Shown: one piece after another, positions 63,277 through 64,000 of the stretch
How positions within the stretch are numbered: the stretch's first letter is position 1
How the letters are laid out: every line of letters starts with the position of its first letter
Assembly: GCF_000005505.3 (NCBI RefSeq)
Contig: NC_016131.3
Location: 43,299,355-43,363,354, forward strand
Origin: Brachypodium distachyon
Lineage: Eukaryota > Streptophyta > Magnoliopsida > Poales > Poaceae
Length of the DNA: 64,000 nt
Direction of reading: 5' to 3'
The notes under the pieces: model-generated
Told to the model about the DNA's origin: nothing
What the model saw: only the letters and a program-made list of their open reading frames with translations
The model's database searches: none
Made by a program: the position numbers and the translations under genes

Positions 63277-64000
63277 CTGTTTAGGCCACGACAGTAAAAT
63301 ATGATTAGCAATATAAATGCACTTTCAAACAATTAATAAAATTGATAAGAGGTTAGAAAACATGGTGGTTCTCTCATTGCTTGGAAAACTAAGAAGCGTT
63401 CCAGACTTCCAGTGTAGAAGCTGAGTTGTGAGTAAATAAGAGAACCACATAAACAACTTGGCTCCTGTGGTTATGTGATAATTTTTCCAAACGTTGTGGT
63501 TTTGTGTGACTATTGTCTCAGACATTGGGGACTTGGGGTGCCTCGATATTTAACCATCAAACTGTACCATGTCTGGAGTGAGTAGTATGGATGTGTCACA
63601 CAATTGGCGCAAATACTTGTAGATCACTATGTTTACAATATAAGTAGCTCTCCTCCATTTCCTTTTATAAGGCTTGATTGATCAAGCACAGGAACTAAGG
63701 ACGGCGTGAAACCAAGAGAAATGACAATGTTATCCACATCTTTAAAGTTGCATGCACACCTTCTATTTTCAAGATCGCAAAAATGTATGCCTTATATTTT
63801 GAAATCAAGGACAGTTTTTTTTCTAGGAGTAGCTATTAGTTCCAAGGTCATAGTGACACTGCAGAGATTTTGATTCAACAATTGCTTTTATGCTCATATT
63901 TGCATTTGCATGTACTCTCTCCGTTCCATAATTCTTGTCCCTGTTTTAGTTCAGTTTTGTACTAAAACAGCGACAAGAATTATGGGACGGAGGGAGTATG
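63277..64000 (-). other. Intron of the fructokinase-like gene (part)
   Basis: AT-rich sequence between the last exon and the window edge. No further exon is recognisable. A Stowaway MITE lies at the window edge. Confidence 0.6.
63913..63998. mobile_element. Stowaway MITE, 86 bp, nearly perfect hairpin
   Basis: CTCTCTCCGTTCCATAATTC at the left pairs with the inverted GAATTATGGGACGGAGGGAG at the right, followed by CTTGTC/GACAAG and CTGTTTTAGT/ACTAAAACAG. TA lies on each side. Confidence 0.85.

Overview
The window is nuclear DNA of a grass (Poaceae). The evidence is spliced plant genes with very GC-rich first exons, AT-rich intergenic DNA full of Stowaway- and Tourist-type MITEs, Ty1/copia and L1-type retroelements, and three genes of clearly plant-specific families. 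Nothing here is bacterial, and there are no operons or CRISPR arrays. Repeat density is moderate, so a large Triticeae-type genome looks unlikely, but I do not name a species. Five protein-coding genes are supported: (1) the 3' part of an ATL46/47-like RING-H2 ubiquitin ligase gene (+, 3-857); (2) a single-exon gene for a plant-specific protein with a WKTFIRRF...YALNFDEG motif (-, 7175-7768); (3) a chloroplast-type dehydroascorbate reductase gene, DHAR (+, six exons, 18699-28712, 262 aa); (4) a PIN1-type auxin efflux carrier gene (-, six exons, 48530-51157, 596 aa); (5) the last exon of a pfkB fructokinase-like gene (-, 63142-63276). I worked out the DHAR and PIN1 exon structures by hand; every junction is GT-AG and the reading phases close exactly. 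Layout: 0.9-6.1 kb is AT-rich flank of gene 1. 6.1-6.9 kb is a MULE-like element with long inverted repeats. 7.2-7.8 kb is gene 2. 8.2-10.7 kb holds two Harbinger/Tourist-type elements and a Stowaway. 12.2-18.5 kb is a decayed Ty1/copia element whose 3' LTR ends only 234 bp before the DHAR start codon. 18.7-28.7 kb is DHAR, enlarged by introns of 5.7 and 2.1 kb that contain MITEs and a GC-rich minisatellite. 28.8-48 kb, between the convergent 3' ends of DHAR and PIN1, is a repeat-rich zone: two overlapping fold-back elements, a 1.2-kb array of a 22-bp minisatellite, L1 fragments, a possible cinnamate-4-hydroxylase (CYP73A) fragment, a hAT-like element, a third fold-back, two CpG-rich islands without a gene, and a 2.5-kb L1 remnant. 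48.5-51.5 kb is PIN1 and its promoter. 52.3-62.5 kb is upstream of PIN1. It holds two A-tailed retroposons with target-site duplications, an LTR-like sequence with a nearly perfect 247-bp tandem duplication, and a diverged 0.45-0.65-kb segmental duplication. The genes do not form one pathway: DHAR regenerates ascorbate in plastids, PIN1 exports auxin at the plasma membrane, fructokinase feeds hexose into metabolism, and the RING protein targets unknown substrates. What they share is position: fructokinase, PIN1 and DHAR in this order probably form a conserved grass block, which from memory matches rice chromosome 6. I found no clearly new molecular system. The best leads are the 22-bp minisatellite with its 44-bp dimer phase, the fold-back elements next to DHAR and PIN1, the copia LTR that has become the immediate upstream flank of DHAR, and the recent tandem duplication near 54.4 kb.
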